From Pyropia haitanensis (Eukaryota > Rhodophyta > Bangiophyceae > Bangiales > Bangiaceae): a DNA stretch of 64,000 bases. The translations under genes were made by a program, and so were the position numbers. The notes below the pieces were generated by a model. The model was not told the DNA's origin. It was given only the letters and a program-made list of their open reading frames with translations, and ran no database searches. The stretch lies in the NCBI GenBank assembly GCA_008729055.1, contig SDUX01000002.1:6983485-7047484 (forward strand), written 5' to 3'. Below are positions 35,330 to 46,571 of the stretch, in pieces. How positions within the stretch are numbered: the stretch's first letter is position 1; every line of letters begins with the position of its first letter.

Positions 35330-35780
35330 GGGTGGCTGGGATGGGCTCGCCGTGCTTCCGACACGTCACGGGCGGAACGTTTGATTGTGCGTGGGCTTGA
35401 GAGCAGGCGGGCCTGCTCGAGGCCGCGCACGAGGGGGCGGCCCTACGAGGACGGGAAGGGTGTACGTAGGTGTTCAGGACTCTGCTTCCAACGCATCCGC
35501 GGGATGCGCTGGACAAGCACTGGCAGTCGTATACAAGCACAGCGGTTTTTTTCTGTTTCTCGCCAGCACACACGCGAGTACAGCGCACGCGGTGGTCCAC
35601 CACGGGGCTCCGCCGCCGTTTCCCTATGGCTCCCCGCTCCCCCCCCGGTTCGCGCACAGAGGCCTGCAGCAACGCCGCTGAGACGAAAGTGCCGCCGCTG
35701 CCGAGGCGGCATGACGCGTCGGTGGTCGTGCGCCGACCAACGCGCGCCCACCAACGCCGCCGCTGCTGCCGCCGCCGAGC
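35330..35780. repeat. Diverged direct repeat, copy 1
   Basis: Similar to 36178-36612 in the same orientation. Shared landmarks in order are gggatgggctcg, cgacacgtc, gcggaacg, tgctcgaggcc/cgctcgaggcc, gcggtggtc, cacagaggcc and gccgctgagacga. The later landmarks are gtgccgccg, gccgaggcgg and tgacgcg. It is likely two copies of a decayed mobile element or a segmental duplication; no terminal repeats or open frame are visible. Confidence 0.7.
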
Positions 35781-36177
35781 TTGGCACTTGAACAACCCTC
35801 GGAGGGGTTTTCCCCGTTTTCTTGCTTGTTGCCTACAGCACACTAGGCGAACCTCGGTCCCAAGCAACCTCGCCCCCCAAGCGCACGGAGCAGCACAGCG
35901 CTCGCACGAAGCGCTACAAGCGACCAAAGATCGCTACGCTTCCCCGCGCGCCCCGCTCTTGCCACTGATTGACAAGACAATAACAGACGCCTGGGGCGAC
36001 GCCCTCTTGAACATCAGACGAGGACAAGTGAAGTTGCGTGGTTGAATTTTTGATGGAATCTGAGACACATTTCTGAGCGGCGGCTTTAGCCGCCCACGTT
36101 TGTGAATCCCCCTGTGGTTTCCTCGATTGCGGTAGTCGAGTAGTCTGTTTACAATTCTTCTTGGTATTTGCTCACGT

Positions 36178-36612
36178 ACTGTTGGGATGGGCTCGTTGTC
36201 CGACACGTCGTTTGCGGAACGATTCAAAACAGGCTTGATCCTGTAGCGGACGGGCCCGCTCGAGGCCCAGCACGAGACCTCACCTAAACTTTTAGCTGGG
36301 GACCCACCGAGGATACTGTACGGGCGAGTGTCACTTGTCCAACGTTTGGCAGCGAGCGCATGCAAAGAGATGGGTAGGACAAACGCTGACAATCGTATTA
36401 GAGCGCTGCGGTTTTCCTCGCAGTGTCCGCGCGACGCGAATACGGTGCATGCGGTGGTCGACAGCCGGGCTCGCCCAGCGGTTCTTCGCCTCTCCCCCCC
36501 CGCCTCCGCACACAGAGGCCGGTAGGGGCGCCGCTGAGACGACAGTGCCGCCGACGCCGAGGCGGTATGACGCGTTGGTGGTCGCGCGCGCGCCAACCCC
36601 GCCGTTGCTGAC
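36178..36612. repeat. Diverged direct repeat, copy 2
   Basis: Partner of 35330-35780, about 850 bp downstream, with many substitutions and small gaps but conserved order of the shared words. It ends about 240 bp before the next start codon. Confidence 0.7.
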
Positions 36613-36854
36613 GTCGTCGTGCTTCGCTTCTTGATTTCCCTGGGTGGGGTTTCCCGCCCGCTTGCCCCTGGTGCGAGCGTCGGCCCCGTCGTCGCGTCCA
36701 CCCTGCCCTGTGGCCCACCCCTTTGCGCCGCCGCCTCTGCCGACCTGGCCGCTCACCGCCTTTGTCCGCGTTGTCCATCCCCTCCCCCCCCCCCCCCCCC
36801 CGTCGGTCTCCCACTCGCCTTCCCCCCTCCCGCGTCCTCGCCGCCACCACCAAC

Positions 36855-37156
36855 ATGGCCGGCGTCGAGCCCGTCCCCGTCACGTCCGCGTCGGACATCC
36901 CCCTCCTCGGCCGCGTGGGCATCCTCCTCGCCCTCTACCTCGCCGTCCGGCTGCTCACGTCGGCGGGCGGCCGCGCCGGCTTCTTTCCCGCCGTTGGCAA
37001 CACGCTTGGCGCGCTCGGCGCGGCGGCGGCGGGCGTCGGCCGCGCGGCGGCGGAGTTTGGCGCCATGTTTGGCGCCGCCGCGCGGGGCGAGGCGGTCGGC
37101 GGGCGGGTGGTGGGGGGGGGGGGGGGGGGCGCTACCGCGTGGACGGCACGTTTTGA
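36855..37156 (+). CDS. Small single-pass membrane protein
   Basis: The ATG at 36855 (caccaacATGG) follows a C/T-rich leader and encodes MAGVEPVPVTSASDIPLLGR, then one hydrophobic segment (VGILLALYLAVRLL), RAGFFPAVGNTLGALGAA and an Ala/Gly-rich amphipathic part. At a G18 run (37112-37129) the frame must be judged. If the run is one base short, as elsewhere in this window, the protein ends RYRVDGTF with TGA at 37154, about 100 residues. Read as given, it runs to 37238 in Gly-rich sequence. I prefer the shorter form. No family is recognised. Confidence 0.6.
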
Positions 37157-38647
37157 GAGCGCGCCTTTTGACCGTCGAGAAGGGGTGGGGGGGGGGGGGG
37201 AGGGGGGGGCGGGGGGGGGGGGGGGGCTGGTGCGGTAGCGGCTGCTGTGCCTCTGTTGAGAGGGGGTGGGCGGTTGGCGTTCCCGTTGGTACCAGAGAGG
37301 GGGGCGGAAGGGGGAGGTAAGGAAACGGGGGGAGGGAATGGGACGCACCGCCAGAGGCGCCCGCGGCGGGGCGGGTGAGCGCAACGCCGCGGGCGGCTGG
37401 CGCCGCTGCGTTGGCGCGCGGGGGACCGTGAGGGGTGGCGGCGCGTTGCGTGGACGGGGGGTGTGCTCGCCGCCCTGCCGGGCGGTGACGACAGCAGCAG
37501 CGTCGGGGCGGGCGGCCGTCTCGCCGGCGCCGCCGCGTTCCACCGGGCAGCGTGGAGGGGGGGGGGGGCCGAGCAGTGGGCGGCGCCCACCCGCCGCCCC
37601 CCTCACCCCTCCCCTTCCCTCCATCCGTTGCGCGGGGAGACCCACAATGGCTGTGCGCTCGTGCCCGTCAAGCCGCGCTGGCGTCGCCGGTTGCGTGCTG
37701 CTGCGAGGCGGCGCAAGCAGCGGGGTGGTGCGCGGCGAGGGGCGGGGGGGGGAATGACGTACCAGGTGGTGGCCAGCCGCAGCAGGCCGACCGAGGTGGC
37801 CCGCCAGTACGGACAGCGTGGAAGGCGCCAGTGGCGCGGGCGGGATAGCGGTCTGGCGGATCGGCTTGGCGGGGAAAAACCGTACAAGAATGGGTACGGG
37901 CGGGGGGGGGGGGGGGGGGGGGGGGGGAAGAGAGCGGTGCAGGGAAACAAACTCTGGGGGCGGAGGAAGCACCCGGCGACCGGGGAACGGCCAGCGGTTG
38001 GGGGGGGGGGCGGCCGGCCGCAGGTGGCTGGCCACCGCGGTGGCGCCTGCGCAGGCGTCGGTCGCGGCCGACCGACCGGCCACGCGGCCCCCTGCCGACT
38101 CTGCCGTCCCCCAACCGCCGTCGCTGCCGCAGGCCGCCGCCGGGCCGCGACGCCGTGGCGGCCGCCGCGTGTTCCACCACCCCACCCGCCGTCCAGGATC
38201 CCTCCCCGCGGGGCCGCACGCAGCCTGCGCGACCAACGCCCCCCTGCCCGTGCGGTCAGCCAACGCCGCCGCGGGCGTCTCCCGCTCAACACACTTCCGC
38301 CGCCGCCCGCGCGCCGATCGCCGGCGCCCATGACCTGCCCGACACCCCCCCACCTTCCACGCCCCCGCCACCTTCCACGCCCCCCGCGCCGTCCACGTCC
38401 TCTCCCCCCCCTCCCTATCCCCCCCCCCCCTTCCTCCACGCTCCCTCTCCCCTTTCACTGCCACCCCCCACCACACCCGCCTCATCTCTCCACGTCGCCT
38501 CCCCCTGGCACTGCCGCCACCCCCCCCCGCCGCCCCCCCACCCTTGCTTTTTTTTTTTTCTCCTTTTTCCCGCTCTCTGTGTGGGGACCAACGACACCCC
38601 CGGCCGCCGCGTCGTGGCCGGCGCCGCCCCCCCCCCCCGCCCACGTC
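37157..38647. other. Intergenic, no supported gene
   Basis: G-rich to 37250, mixed to 38330, then a C/T-rich leader with a T tract (38549-38560) before the COQ8 start. Frames on both strands are Arg/Pro/Gly/Ala and carry no recognisable order. Confidence 0.45.
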
Positions 38648-38797
38648 ATGGAGCGGGCGGTGGAACTCCTCCGCGTCCTCCGCGGCGTCGCGGTGGTGGC
38701 CGCCGCCGTGCCGGCCGCCGCGCGCGGCGTGCCGGCAGCGGTGCAGCGGGTGGCGCTGCGGCGGGCCACGGTGGCGGTCGACGGCGGTGGGGGGTCG

Positions 38798-38838
<41 letters not shown>

Positions 38839-41002
38839 CCCACCGCCACCACCCCCACCGCGGCCGCCACCCGCGTCGGCCCCACCGCCTCCCCCGGGTG
38901 GTCCGCCGCCGCCATCGCCGGGGCTGGCGCCAGCCGGGGACGCGACCACCGCCTCCCGCCGTGGCGGCGTCGCCCACACCTCCCTCGCCTCCGTCCCCGC
39001 ACCGCCTGGCGGGCCGCCGCGGGCGCCAGCCGGCACGCCCCCCCCCCCCCCTCCCCCCCCCCACCGTCGCCATCGCCGCTGGCGCCGCCGCCTTCGCTGC
39101 CACCCCAGTCTGGATTGGCGGCGGCAGCGGCGGCTACAGCAGCCCCCCCGCCCTCCACCCCCCCTGTTGCTGCGACGGTGGCTGCCGCCGCCCCTCCCCC
39201 GCCCCCCCCCCCACCCCGGCGACGCCGCCGCACCGTCTCTGCCGCCGAGTTTGAGGCCCGCACCCTCCCCACCGCCGCCCGCGAGCGGGTTGTGCCCGAG
39301 GGCGCCCTGTCGCGGGTGGCGGGCTTTGGCCGGCTGGGCGTTGGCCTCCTCGCGGGCGCGGTGTCAGAGGCCACCCGCCGGACGTTTGGGGGCGGGGGGA
39401 GCGGCGGCGGCGTCGCCGGTGGCGCCGACGCCGCCGCGGCCACCGTGGGCGGCGGCGACGGCGGTGGCGGCGGCGGCGGCGGTGGCGGGCCGCGGGGCTC
39501 GGTGCTCGCGTCGGCCGCCAATGCCGAGCGGCTGGCGGCGACGCTGTCGCGGATGCGCGGGGCGGCGCTCAAGGTGGGCCAGATGCTCTCCATCCAAGAC
39601 GCGGACCTGCTGCCCGCGCCGCTGGCGGCGGCGCTGTCGCGCGCCCGCGCCGGCGCAGACGTGATGCCCCGCTGGCAGCTGGAGCGGACGCTCGCGGCCG
39701 AGTTTGGGGGGGGGACTGGGCCGCCGACCGGGGGGTCGTCCGCTTTGACCCGGCTCCGTTTGCGGCCGCCTCCATTGGGCAGGTGCACAAGGCCATTTAC
39801 GCGGTGCCGGCGGGGGGGGGAGCGCCGCGGCCGCGCAACCGCCAACGCCGCCGGCCGAGGCGGGTGCGGCCGATGAGGAGTCCCCGGCGGTTACCCCCTC
39901 GCCGCCCACCGATGTCGTCGAGTATGAAGGGTGGTCTGGGGTTGGCCTGGCCGCTGGCGGGCACGTGCCGGTGGCGCTCAAAGTGCAGTACCCCGGCGTG
40001 GCCACGTCGATCGACTCGGACTTGGCCAACGTGCGGCGGCTGGCGACGGTGTCGGGGATGGCACCCGCCAACCTGTTCCTGGACAAGATCCTCGCGCACG
40101 CGGGGGAGGAGCTCCGCCGCGAGTGCGACTACCTGGGTGAAGCCGCCCGCACCGCCCGCTTCCGGTCCCTCCTCGCCACCGAGCCGTCGCTCCGCGACGA
40201 CGTGTACGTGCCGGCGGTGGTGTGGCCGCTGACGACGCCGCGGGTGCTCGCCACCGAGTACGTGGCGGGCGTGCCGGTCGACGCGCTGACGCGGCCGGCC
40301 GACCGGCAGCGGGCGGGGGAGCTGATCTTTCGGCTGACGCTGGTGGAGCTCTTCCGCTGGCGCTTCATGCAGACGGACCCCAACTTTGCCAACTTTTTGT
40401 ACGACGCGGGGCCGGCGACGGCGGCGGCCGCGGCCGGCGGCGGCGACGCGGCGGGCGGACCTCCCGCCAGCGATGGGGTGCTCAACCTGATTGACTTTGG
40501 CGCCGCCCGCGCGTTTGCCCACCCCTTTGTCGCCAACTACCTGCGGCTGATCCAGGCGTGCGCGGCGCGGGAGGCGGACGCGATCCTCCACTGGTCCGAG
40601 GCGCTCGGCTTCCTCACCGGCGACGAGTCGCGGACGATGCGCGACGCGCACGTGGGCGCGTCGCTGGTCGTTGGCGAGCCGTTTGCGGGCGCCCCCGGCA
40701 CGCCCTACTCGTTTGCGGGCAACGACCTTGCCGCCCGCACCGCGGGCTATGGCCGCATCATGCTGGGGGAGCGGCTGTGCCCACCGCCGGTGGAGGCGTA
40801 CAGCCTCCACCGGCGGCTGTCGGGCGCGTTTTTGATTGCGGGGCGGCTGGGCGTGACGCTCGACGCGGCGGGGCTGCTGCAGCAGACCGTCGAGGCGTTT
40901 GACTGGGCGGGCGCCGCGGCCGGGTCGGCCACAGAGGGGGCGGCCGCAGAGGGGGCGCCCGCCGCGGCTGTGAGAGCGGCCCCTGCGGCTGCCGTTGTTT
41001 GA
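38648..41002 (+). CDS. COQ8: COQ8/ADCK-type ABC1 atypical kinase
   Basis: COQ8 proteins are mitochondrial ABC1 (UbiB) family atypical kinases/ATPases needed for ubiquinone synthesis. The ATG at 38648 gives MERAVELLRVLRGVAVVAAA, followed by a long Pro/Ala linker. The family order is clear: VPEGALSRVAGFGRLGVGLL; KxGQ motif in ALKVGQMLSIQD (about 39571); the Ala-rich nucleotide loop FAAASIGQVHKA (about 39760). Next come the ATP lysine in PVALKVQYPGV (about 39972), EELRRECDYLGEA, catalytic TDPNFANFLYD (about 40375) and metal-binding LIDFGAARAF (about 40490). Four frames are used; steps fall at C14/C10 (39038-39062), G9 (39706-39714) and G9 (39812-39820), all with the sign of one missing base. The stop TGA is at 41000. 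Plastid ABC1K relatives exist, but the AAAS loop and KxGQ context match the COQ8 group. Confidence 0.94.
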
Positions 41003-41707
41003 GCGGCGCGGAAGGGGTCGGGCGGAAAGGCCATGGCCGTGCCCCTCGGTATTGGGGCGCGCCGGCGCGCACCGGAGGAGCCGCTTCTGGTCGGCACACG
41101 CGTGACTGCCGCTCTTTTTTTTTTGTTCTCTGTGTAGACGAGTGTGAGGGGTCCTACCACCTCACAACGGCAGTCTTAGGGCACACAGATACATCCCCTG
41201 CAAGCGTGGCGCGCGTGAGGAAATTTGTATACAAGCGGCCGGTCCGATGCGGTGGCATTGCCGTCGAGGCCGCATCCGATGTGCGGGCCAAGGTCGCCAA
41301 CCCGCGAGCGGCGCCGCCGTCGCCCAGATTCCCGTCGCAACGGCCGCGTCCACGCCCTGCGCTGGCTGTGCTTTGGTCCCGTGTCCTTAACAGGCTGTGC
41401 CGCACGCGGGGGCCCCTGTGGCAACCGCACGAGGAGCACTGGCTCACAGCGAGGGGTTCTTGCAAGCAGTCCGCCCATGGCTGATAAACGCTGCCGATAA
41501 AGAAGAAAAGGCGCAGGGCGTGCCCTCCGACACAGAAGAGGTCGGGGGGGGGGGGGGGCGGAAGACGAGCCCCTCGACGAGTGGAGGAGAGCAACAAGAA
41601 GACGCACAAAAGGAAAGACCACTGGAAGAAAAAAAAAAAAAAAACGACACACGTAGGCAGGCAGAGTAGGAGGGAGAGTAGAAAACGAAGCAGTGGCGGC
41701 GGCGTGC
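41003..41707. other. Intergenic between convergent genes
   Basis: It holds a T10 tract (41115-41124) after COQ8 and an A16 tract (41629-41644), which is a sense T tract after the minus-strand GTPase. The stretch between is average in composition with no gene. Confidence 0.55.
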
Positions 41708-42256
41708 TCAGTTCTGCAATTCCGCCGTCATCCAGTCGAGCCCAATGCCTAAACTGGCGCCCGTCCTCCCGCAGCAGGGGACGACCTTGAAGGAGCGCAC
41801 CGGGAGGCTGCTGAGGTCGAGCACCTCCTCAATTTCCGCCACCGACGCCGCGTTGGCCACGTCCTGCTTGTTGGCAAACACCAGCAGCGGGTTGTCCGGC
41901 AGCACAAAGGACCTCCGGCCGCCGTCGCCAAAAAACTTTTTCAGCTCCTCCGCCGCCTTGGGGAACCGGCTCCGGTCCGCGCTGTCGACGCAAAAAATGA
42001 TGCCATTGGCCTCCCGGCTGTACTGTCGCCACAGCGGCCGCATCTTGTCCAGGCCGCCAATGTCCCACAGCTCAAACTCGAGGCCGTCGTATCGGATGAC
42101 CTCGTGGTTGAAGCCGAGGGTGGGGATGGTCTCCAGCCGCCGCCCCAACACCATTTGGTACAGGATGGTGGTGGCGCCGCTGCCGTCCAGGCCCAAGAGC
42201 AGCAGCACCCGCGAGTTGGATGCCCGCCGCTCCCGGCTGGGCACGCACCCACCCAT
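41708..42256 (-). CDS. ARF-like small GTPase with altered catalytic motifs
   Basis: A complete 182-residue ARF/ARL-family protein in one clean frame. It begins MGGCVPSRERR: Gly2 allows N-myristoylation and Cys4 a possible palmitoylation, so it is probably membrane-attached. Motifs are P-loop GLDGSGATTILYQ, switch 1 ETIPTLGFN, switch 2 WDIGGLDKMRPLWR, G4 LLVFANKQD and a weak G5 (CCGRTGAS). Family members have GK-T in the P-loop and WDxGGQ in switch 2; here the Lys is Ala (codon GCC) and the catalytic Gln is Leu (CTG). Gln-to-Leu in ARFs blocks GTP hydrolysis, while loss of the P-loop Lys weakens nucleotide binding, so this may be a pseudo-GTPase or a permanently locked form. A C/T-rich leader precedes the start. 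The subfamily is not assigned. Confidence 0.95.
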   Translation of the reverse strand: MGGCVPSRERRASNSRVLLLLGLDGSGATTILYQMVLGRRLETIPTLGFNHEVIRYDGLEFELWDIGGLDKMRPLWRQYSREANGIIFCVDSADRSRFPKAAEELKKFFGDGGRRSFVLPDNPLLVFANKQDVANAASVAEIEEVLDLSSLPVRSFKVVPCCGRTGASLGIGLDWMTAELQN

Positions 42257-43396
42257 CGTGGAATAGAGGGGGTAGGGGGGGTGAGGGAGGGGGGTGGGGG
42301 GGGGGAAGAGGGGGAGTACAAGGAGGACGGGTGGAAGTAACGGGGGGAATGATGGGGAGGTGCGCAACCGGCGCGACACGGTGCCGCAGTCACGCCACAG
42401 ACGCAACCGACGCGCCCACCAGACCGGTCAATGGCCGGCACACGCCCGCCGTGGGCGCCGCGTCCACCGCGCAAGGGTAACCGACGTCCGCCGCCACACC
42501 CACCGCGCCGGCCGCGTGCCGACACGGACAGCAGACCGCCGCACGGCCGTGGCGCGCAAGAGCCCGCACAGGCCGCCCCGCGGAGTGTGCCCGCAGCCGC
42601 CCCACGCCGGGGGGCCCGCCCACCCGGCAGCGCTGCCGCCAACCCCCCCACCCCCCGCCGCCACCGACGCGACCACGCCGACGGGACACAGACCCCCCGG
42701 GGTACCCTCGGACCCCCGCCTCCCGCTTGCCGCTGCCGCTGCCACTGCCGCTGCCGCTGCCGCCGCCACCAGTCCCCCCGCACCCGCCGGCGGGGCGCGA
42801 CCCGCAAGACCAGCCACCAGCCGCGCTGCCGGCCGGCAGGCCGCGGAAGCCCGCCCGACCCGGGACACCAGACGGGCACGGCCCCACCAAGCTGCGCTCA
42901 CCCACTGGCTCCTGCCGCCGCTGCGGCGCCCCCCCCTCCCTCCCCTCCCAGCACCACCCCCACCACCCCACCACAACCCCACCACAACCCCACCACAACC
43001 CCACCACAACCCCACCACCACACCACGCACCGACGGCGGTAGGGAGGGAAGAGGGGCGGCACCGACGGCGGTGGCGGGCGCAGCGGCGGGCACAGCGGCG
43101 GGCGCAGCGCGTAAGGCAGGCGGGCGGTGGTCAGGGATGGCAGGGGGTCGGGGGGGGGGGGGGTGGGTGGCGTCGAGGAGAGGGGGAAGCGGGGGGGGAG
43201 GAGGCGGCTCGCAGCGCCGCGGCCGCACAGGGGCGAGTCCTCCTTCCACGCACCGCAGGCGGCACAGGCGGCACCGGGTGGGCGGCCCGCCCGTGGTCGC
43301 GGCGAGCAAAGATTCGGCCGCGCGCGGAACCGCGCTCCTGCCGGCGCGCGTCGCGCCTCCACCCCCGCCGGCACGTCCCGGCCAGCTAGCACACCC

Positions 43397-43431
<35 letters not shown>

Positions 43432-46400
43432 CCCGCAACCAACACCACCACCAACACCACCACCACCACCAACGCCGCCGGCGCCGAGCCCCCCCCCCCC
43501 CTCTCCCCCCCCCCCCGGTGCGGGCGGTGGCGATGCACGTGCAAACCGCGCCGCCCACCGCCCACAGCGCCCCCGGGGTAACGACGGCGCCGGGGCGGGG
43601 AGGAGGAGGGGGGGAGGGGGGGGGGGGGGGGGGAGAAGAGGACTCTGTTTGGGGGAAGGAAGGGGCGGGGCGAGGTGGCGGTGGAAATGGCCACCGCCGC
43701 TGCGGCTGTGCCACCACCGGCCACCGCACGCGCCGCGCACACGGCCGGCGGTGGGCTGCGCTGGGGGGGGCGGGGGGGCGGGGGGGCGGGAGGGGGGGGG
43801 AGGCCCGCGCCGTGCTACGGCCGCCGCCGCCGCCGCCGCCCACGGAGCGTCGACCGCGGGGGCAGCGGGAGGGGCGGGGGTCGGCTGGGTTGGAGACGGG
43901 AGGGCACACCCCACGCCGGGGCGCCGGGGCCCGCGGCTCGCCTCTTGCCCCGCCGCCCCCCGCCCCCCGCTCCGACCCGCCGCGTCGCGCACAGAGGGGT
44001 GGGCGGTGGGGCAAGGTGTGCCACCACCGGCTGGGGCGCACGGCCGCGCGCGCGGTGGGTGGGGCGGCGGCGGCGGCGGCCACCGGCCGCGGCGCCGCGC
44101 GCCCCCCCCCTCCCCCTGCCCCTCCCTCGGCCCCCCCCCCCCCCCGCCGCCGCCGACGCGGCCGGCGGCCGCCGCCGCCGCCGCGGCGCCGCCCCCAAAC
44201 CGTGGCGGGGAATGATGAATTCGGGGCGCCCACCCACCGGCCGCCGCGGGCGCGGGCCGGGGCTGGCGCGAGCGAGCGCGTCGGCGGAGGGTGGAGCGGC
44301 TGGGGCCGGCGGACGGGTGCTGTCTGGGGGGGGGGGGGGGAAGGGGGAGGGGCCCGCCGGCGTGGATTGGCCAGGCCGCGTCGGTCGGCGCGGCCCACTG
44401 CCAAGGGGAGGGCGGGGCCCCCGGCCACGTCCCACCCCCCCCTGCCGCCGCCCACCCTCTGCCGCCGACGCCGCGCACGCGCGGGCCCGGCGGGGGGAGA
44501 CACGCCGCGTTTCTCCGGCCGTGGCCCAGAGTGGTGCAGGGATCCACGAGGGCAGAGGTGTGTCGAACGGGCTGCGGGGGGGGGGGGGGGGTGTGCTGGC
44601 GGCTGGGGCGTGCCACTGAGCAAAAGGTCTGTGTCGGGGCAGTTAGTTCGGGCACTACTTGAGCGAGAAAGTCGACTGTAATCCAGAAATGCATGCCTGC
44701 CATAGTAGTCTGGGCCGGCGGATAATATATAATTAAACAATTCTGCTTCAACGACGGTTCCACGCAGCTGATCCTCGCCGCCTGTCTTCCCCCCTCGTCC
44801 TGGTCACCGGGGCATGGCCACACACAAGGGTGGCTATGACGCAGTCAAAGACCCCTGCGAGTCCGGGGCTCCCAGGAGAGTGCTTGCTTGCCCATTGGTA
44901 TCTTGCGCGACGGGACACAGGTCAGCGGCAACTGAGCCAACGATTCAGCCGACGCCAGCGCGGGCGCCGAGGCCTACGCCAGGGAAGACATCAGGGAGCG
45001 CCAGCAAGGCCCATGGAACCGGGACAGGATAGCGAGCATCAGAGGCCGCCAGAGGGGTTCCTAACCCGCCCAGCCGCCGCTCTGCGGACCGCCTCAGCCA
45101 CAGACGTTCGTGTCCGCGGCCCTGCCGTCGTCTCCACCGACAGACTCTTCCCCTGGGCCCCCTCGCCACCGCTGCGAGATGCCGCCACAGCCGACCGTCG
45201 ACCCCTCCTCTCCGCCGCTCCCGTTGAACGCCGCAGAGAGGGGTGGCAGATTCCATTCTCGTCTCCGGCTAGCTGCACCCCCCCCCCCCTTCGCGCCGCC
45301 GCCGCTTGGTGTCGGTCGCAATGGTAAAAGTGGGATCATCGCACGTGCCGCCCGCGCGCGGCCCCGCGGACCCTGGGCGAAATTGGGTACAGGGAGGGGT
45401 AGCATGGGATTTGTGTGCGACACCATCGCGTTGTAAGAGCGCGCTGGTATTGGATGGGAGCCAGGCGGCGGCGGCGGCGGCGGCGGCCACAGGTCGGGGT
45501 GGAGAACAGAGCGACGTCACATCGAACGACAGAGGCGTCCTCACGGCGGTGGCCGCCGCCGCCGCCGCCGCCGCCGCTGCCGCCGCCGTCCTGGCGCGCG
45601 TGGCTCAGCGCGACCCGCCCGTGCTGGGGGTGCCGCCCACGGCAGGCAGGGTGGCAGGGAGCGGAGAGCGCCGGACAACCATGGGCTCCCCGAACCCCAG
45701 CCACCAAGGGAAGTGCCGAGGAGCTGCAGCAGAAGGCTGAGGTTGCTGTCGTCCAGGAACCTCACCACATTGAACCAACCTCTTCGATCTTCAGCTGCGA
45801 CCAACAAGAGAGCTCCAGGTGCAGCCGCACTCGAAATTTGGTGCGGCACACCTCAACCGATGCGGTGGGATCACCACTGTCAGCGCTTGGTGAAGATGAG
45901 ATATGTGGGTGGTCCGCCGTTACATAGGAGGCGGTTGTGATCTGCGTGAGGCCGTTGGATTTCGGGGATTTTTGGGCGGACGAGGTACACTGTCCTGTAC
46001 TCGCCCCCCCCCAGCGGGAGCCTCAGGCCACATCCGTGGACTATGAGACGAATTAAACACGATCTCAGATATTTAAATTAAGTGTGAGTATCTGAAGACA
46101 CTGATTGCAGGTTCCCGCCCAGCCCAGCAGCTCACCGAGATGTGCCCACGCGGCAGAGGCCGGTGCATCGGGCCCCCAACAGGGCTCCCAATGGCGCTTG
46201 GCCCGGTGCGCGAGTGCCTTGTGGCATCGCCCCCGCGCCGGGACGCGCCGTGCAGCGCGCTCCCGCCACATCCGCCGCCCCCCACGCGAATGGAACAGAC
46301 ACGCACACTCAGCTAGGCGGGGAAACCTGGCCGGAGGGCGGGGCGGGCGCGGGTGTGAGCTCGCCACGCGCGCCGCTATTTCGGCGCTTGCGGGAACCCG

Positions 46401-46571
46401 CCGCTTATCTCGCCGACTGACGTCGCGCTTCCCCCACTAGACTCTCCCTCGCTCCCGCCCACCCCCTCCCCTCGTTGACCAGGTCGACAGTTGTCGCCCG
46501 CGACCATTGTCACCCCCCCTTTTGCATCGGTCGGCGGGCGTTCCCACCGCTCCGGCCTCGTCCCCAATCCG
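42257..46571. other. Long unassigned region
   Basis: Three parts are visible. From 42257 to 44640 it is extremely GC-rich with frames on both strands; fragments such as MHVQTAPPTAHSAPGVTTAP (plus, 43532, after a C/T leader) and VEMATAAAAVPPPATARAAH (plus, 43680) look protein-like, so a plus-strand low-complexity gene is possible at about 0.25. From 44640 to 46100 composition is average, with AT-rich islands at 44720-44760 and 46040-46085. The last 450 bp are the upstream region of the carbonic anhydrase. Confidence 0.4.
42955..43025. repeat. ccaccacaac short tandem repeat
   Basis: About five copies of caccacaacccc in tandem between 42970 and 43020. Confidence 0.8.

Larger units (their letters stand above)
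35202..36854. other. Intergenic, contains a duplicated element
   Basis: Apart from the direct repeat described separately, it holds average-composition sequence, T-rich patches (35266-35290, 35545-35560) and, from about 36700, the C/T-rich leader of the next gene. No gene is supported. Confidence 0.5.
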
